A stretch of DNA of 64,000 bases, from positions 124,001-188,000 of the forward strand of contig JAUSNX010000012.1 of NCBI GenBank assembly GCA_030656015.1. The letters are read 5' to 3'. Below, one piece after another: positions 61,531 through 64,000 of the stretch. The notes under the pieces are model-generated. The model did not search any database. It was not told the DNA's origin and saw nothing but the letters and a program-made list of their open reading frames with translations. The first letter of the stretch is position 1. The number at the start of each line of letters is the position of its first letter. A program made the position numbers and the translations under genes. Origin of the DNA: Methanobacteriaceae archaeon (GTDB lineage Archaea > Methanobacteriota > Methanobacteria > Methanobacteriales > Methanobacteriaceae).

Positions 61531-64000
61531 TCATTTAAGTTTCTGGGCCACCTCGATTAATGTTAATTGATCCAAAGATTCTATTACTGGAGCAATATAA
61601 GGTTCTAAAGCCGGAACCATTACTGCTAAATTTCTTAAGCCAAGACTGATGATATTCATTGGCCCAATACCAGTAATTGGAGTAAATAACATTTCCTGAA
61701 GATTTGGTGTAATAAAATTTCCATATTTAATAAAAACAGGAGTCATTGCATTTATAATGAACTCTTTAATGGAATTACCCAAATATGATGAATATATCCA
61801 TAATGAAGCCAATGCTTCAAGAATTCCTAGTTTTATTGTTTGTATATATTCACTAGCGGCAGTTCCTGCAGGAGTAATTGTTAAAACACAGCCAATAATG
61901 GCTCCTCCTAAAATAAGAGCCCATGCCCAATCTGGTACATCAACATGAGATGCTTCTGTATCATTATCATCATTAAAGGGATCTAGTGTCCAGTCTGCTA
62001 TTTTAGCATCTTTTACTCCACCAGTAATATCACGTACGCTGGCAATATCTCTGGGTAATTGATCATTTGATGGTGTTGGTTTAGGCGGATCTTTAGGCTT
62101 AGGAGTAGGCTGAGGCTGAGGCTCCTTATCTGGCTTAGGTGTAGGAGTAGGCTGAGGTTGAGGAGTAGGAGTCGGATCTGGCAAATGAGGCCATTTATAT
62201 TCATGGCTAGGTGTCTGATAAGTCGGAGATTTAACATCAAAACTAAAACTGGCCTTATTATTCCCACCATTAGAATCACTCATGGCCGCAGTGGACTTCC
62301 ATTTACCATTAAAAACCTTAACAATCGGCTTCGCAGCATGTGCATGTGTACTGGTTAAATCACCATAAACACTCACTATATTCACAAAATAACCAATATT
62401 AGTGGCCTGTAACACCAAATCCAAACTAATCGTATCATTAACTAATAACAAACCAGCATTCCACACACCACTAACCTCATCATAGGCCCCCGGTCCTTGA
62501 GAAGATAGTAACTTCAAACCCACCGGAATCTTATAATTCAACTTAGCATCACACGCTTTAGGGCCCAGATTACTAAGACTAATAACCAAATGAACTGTAT
62601 CACCAATGCCTACACTACTAGCATTACCTGTGATACTCACGGCCAAATCCGTGGCCTCATCTGTCACATTCAAAGGATTAAAACTAATATCATAAAGCAC
62701 TGGTGATTCGGTATTATTAAACCGCTCTAAATTAACTTCTACTTGTAGATACCTGCCAGGAGGTGTCATCTTTATTGACAGGCCATTACCAGCATCTTCC
62801 CAGTTGGACCAGTTAATTTGATCATTGGAACTTCTCACATGAACCGAAACCTTAGTTCCCACTGGTTCCCAACTGTTCCAGGAAATATTATCCCAACCAG
62901 TACTACTACCATAATCATGAACCACACTCCAGGCCCCAGATTCATACTTATCCGGTGATTTAACAGTGAAATAACCTAAGGCATTATGATTAGTAGATAC
63001 CAATCTTTTAGAAAGCTCAATACCATTTATACTGGTATCAAAACGGTGAATATACTCCCCATCCAAATCCATAACCCACAACTTACCATAACTATCAAAA
63101 CACAGACTCAAAGGAGAAATCGATGAGATAAAATTGGATTTAAGAGTTCCATTATGTGAATAAACTCCAAAGCTTGTTCTTTTACCATAAACCCAGTGTT
63201 TGTAATATTCTGCCATCCAAAGGTCGCCATTCTCATCTAAAACCATTGATGCAGTATGCATACGTGCAGGTCGAAGTTGTGTCCAGTCCAAAGTATTATT
63301 TTCAATATTAATCCGTGAAAAACGACTATCTGGCCATAAAAAGTGAGGATGGACACCATAAGTAAATATATGATCATCACCATCATAAGCTATGTTAAAA
63401 ATATTATAATCTAAGTTAGTTACACTGATGGAACCAGTACTTGGATCCAAACGCATTAAATTACTTCCTCCAGACCATAAAATATTATTTTTATCAATTA
63501 CCGCATAGCTTGGACTGTGACCATATGCCATGACATTGTAACTCTTCAAAAACTCCCCACTGGAGCCATTAATATACATTAAAGTTTGATTCTCACCAAT
63601 ACCCAACCAGACATTGTCTTTATTATCCAATACCAGAGAGGTCAGGCCAGTACCATAAGCAGCATAGCCCCCACTATATGATCCGGGATGAAATACTCCC
63701 TCTTTACCAGGAATTATAATTGTCTCCAACGTTACACATTCATCAGATCCCCAGTTTAAAACCTCATCAGGAGTTATAATACCATTTTTATCCACATCAT
63801 GACAGGTTTGAATAATACCGTCATGATTTCGATCATCATAAACCCCATTTTCATACAAACCAATTTTAATTAAAGAACCTGTTACCCTGTTGGCAGCCCA
63901 ACAATTACCCTGACTATCCACTGCGATACGTACTGGTTCTGCATTAGATGCAGGATTAGTCTTATAACGGGCCACTTCCTGACCCGTTTTCACATTAACT
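61531..64000 (-). CDS. large surface protein: streptogramin-lyase-like propeller, DUF11 domain, Pro-rich linker, membrane anchor (surface protein 1, N-terminus outside window)
   Basis: The 5' end lies beyond the right edge, and 823 codons are visible. Propeller blades of the Vgb type recur, each with a D-x-x-x-N-x-W core (IAVDSQGNCWAAN, LVLDNKDNVWLGI, AVIDKNNILWSGG, MVLDENGDLWMAE, LCFDSYGKLWVMD). An EF-hand-like insert has DRNHDGII and DVDKNGIITPDE. A beta-sandwich segment (about 365-455) with GRYLQVEVNL and SPVLYDISF leads to the DUF11 domain (about 460-560). A Pro-rich linker, a membrane helix (WAWALILGGAIIGCVLTI) and a C-terminal domain of about 125 residues follow. Topology puts the propeller outside and the C-terminus in the cytosol. 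Partner 1 follows 34 bases later. Confidence 0.82.
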   Translation of the reverse strand, partial: VNVKTGQEVARYKTNPASNAEPVRIAVDSQGNCWAANRVTGSLIKIGLYENGVYDDRNHDGIIQTCHDVDKNGIITPDEVLNWGSDECVTLETIIIPGKEGVFHPGSYSGGYAAYGTGLTSLVLDNKDNVWLGIGENQTLMYINGSSGEFLKSYNVMAYGHSPSYAVIDKNNILWSGGSNLMRLDPSTGSISVTNLDYNIFNIAYDGDDHIFTYGVHPHFLWPDSRFSRINIENNTLDWTQLRPARMHTASMVLDENGDLWMAEYYKHWVYGKRTSFGVYSHNGTLKSNFISSISPLSLCFDSYGKLWVMDLDGEYIHRFDTSINGIELSKRLVSTNHNALGYFTVKSPDKYESGAWSVVHDYGSSTGWDNISWNSWEPVGTKVSVHVRSSNDQINWSNWEDAGNGLSIKMTPPGRYLQVEVNLERFNNTESPVLYDISFNPLNVTDEATDLAVSITGNASSVGIGDTVHLVISLSNLGPKACDAKLNYKIPVGLKLLSSQGPGAYDEVSGVWNAGLLLVNDTISLDLVLQATNIGYFVNIVSVYGDLTSTHAHAAKPIVKVFNGKWKSTAAMSDSNGGNNKASFSFDVKSPTYQTPSHEYKWPHLPDPTPTPQPQPTPTPKPDKEPQPQPTPKPKDPPKPTPSNDQLPRDIASVRDITGGVKDAKIADWTLDPFNDDNDTEASHVDVPDWAWALILGGAIIGCVLTITPAGTAASEYIQTIKLGILEALASLWIYSSYLGNSIKEFIINAMTPVFIKYGNFITPNLQEMLFTPITGIGPMNIISLGLRNLAVMVPALEPYIAPVIESLDQLTLIEVAQKLK
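62050..62200 (-). repeat. Pro-rich linker repeat in surface protein 1
   Basis: About 45 codons rich in P-T-P, P-Q-P and P-K-P units (PTPTPQPQPTPTPKP and similar), a rigid stalk between the DUF11 domain and the membrane helix. It is seen on the plus strand as repeats of GGCTGAGG and GGAGTAGG. Confidence 0.8.

Noticed and set aside
62013-62358. Leu/Ser-rich minus-strand frame and Arg-rich plus-strand frame over the Pro-rich linker
   Set aside because: Alternative frames of the low-complexity linker in surface protein 1, not independent genes.

Overview
This 64 kb window is an AT-rich archaeal chromosome segment. Its gene content points to a pseudomurein-walled hydrogenotrophic methanogen, most likely Methanobacterium or a close relative in Methanobacteriales (inference). 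The support is DNA polymerase D large subunit, archaeal LeuRS, SepRS, CfbD of coenzyme F430 synthesis, coenzyme F390 synthetase, thiol:fumarate reductase subunit A, an Hmd-related protein, an MthK-type K+ channel, and a cysteine peptidase with pseudomurein-binding repeats. Ribosome binding sites resemble GGAGGTGAT, and several genes start at TTG or GTG.

Layout. 1-6.7 kb: nrdD (truncated by the window edge), polC, Sec61 beta, purB. 6.9-9.1 kb: a three-fold repeat membrane protein, then a pseudomurein endoisopeptidase-like protein paired with a small holin-like protein. 9.2-14.8 kb: a metal-handling cluster (YHS protein, CopA-type CPC ATPase, CopB-type CPH ATPase) followed by remnants of at least two decayed genes. 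15-18.1 kb: small membrane proteins, including three DUF5518-like paralogues, and an amidohydrolase. 18.2-27.9 kb: mostly minus-strand housekeeping genes: AcnX small subunit, truD, F390 synthetase, tRNA-Arg(GCG), HIT protein, pilin-like protein, AIR-synthase-related protein, hisH, a nucleotidyltransferase-cupin fusion and cfbD. 28-35.6 kb: envelope and membrane genes, sfsA, an mthK homologue, and an overlapping metallophosphoesterase / membrane phosphodiesterase pair. 35.7-47.2 kb: ychF, cbiE, cupin, Hmd-related protein, Get3/ArsA, nadE, cutA, leuS, hisG. 47.6-58.4 kb: a 1693-residue response-regulator/PAS/GAF histidine kinase, a deoxyadenosine/SAH deaminase, a HAD phosphatase, tfrA, sepS.

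58.4-64 kb is the most unusual part. A two-gene unit occurs twice in tandem on the minus strand. In each unit a surface protein (DUF11-type domain, low-complexity linker, one membrane helix, C-terminal domain of about 125-160 residues) precedes a soluble helical partner. The two partners are clearly paralogous, and one has gained a C-terminal zinc ribbon. The DUF11 segments of the two surface proteins are almost identical (77 of 83 residues by eye), while the flanking parts have diverged. The second surface gene is a 5'-truncated copy whose only well-placed ATG is out of frame with the rest. I recognise no described system here. A receptor/partner pair spanning the pseudomurein wall is my inference.

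No CRISPR array, complete insertion sequence, rRNA gene or prophage was seen. Start sites were adjusted where a Shine-Dalgarno sequence clearly favoured an internal start.
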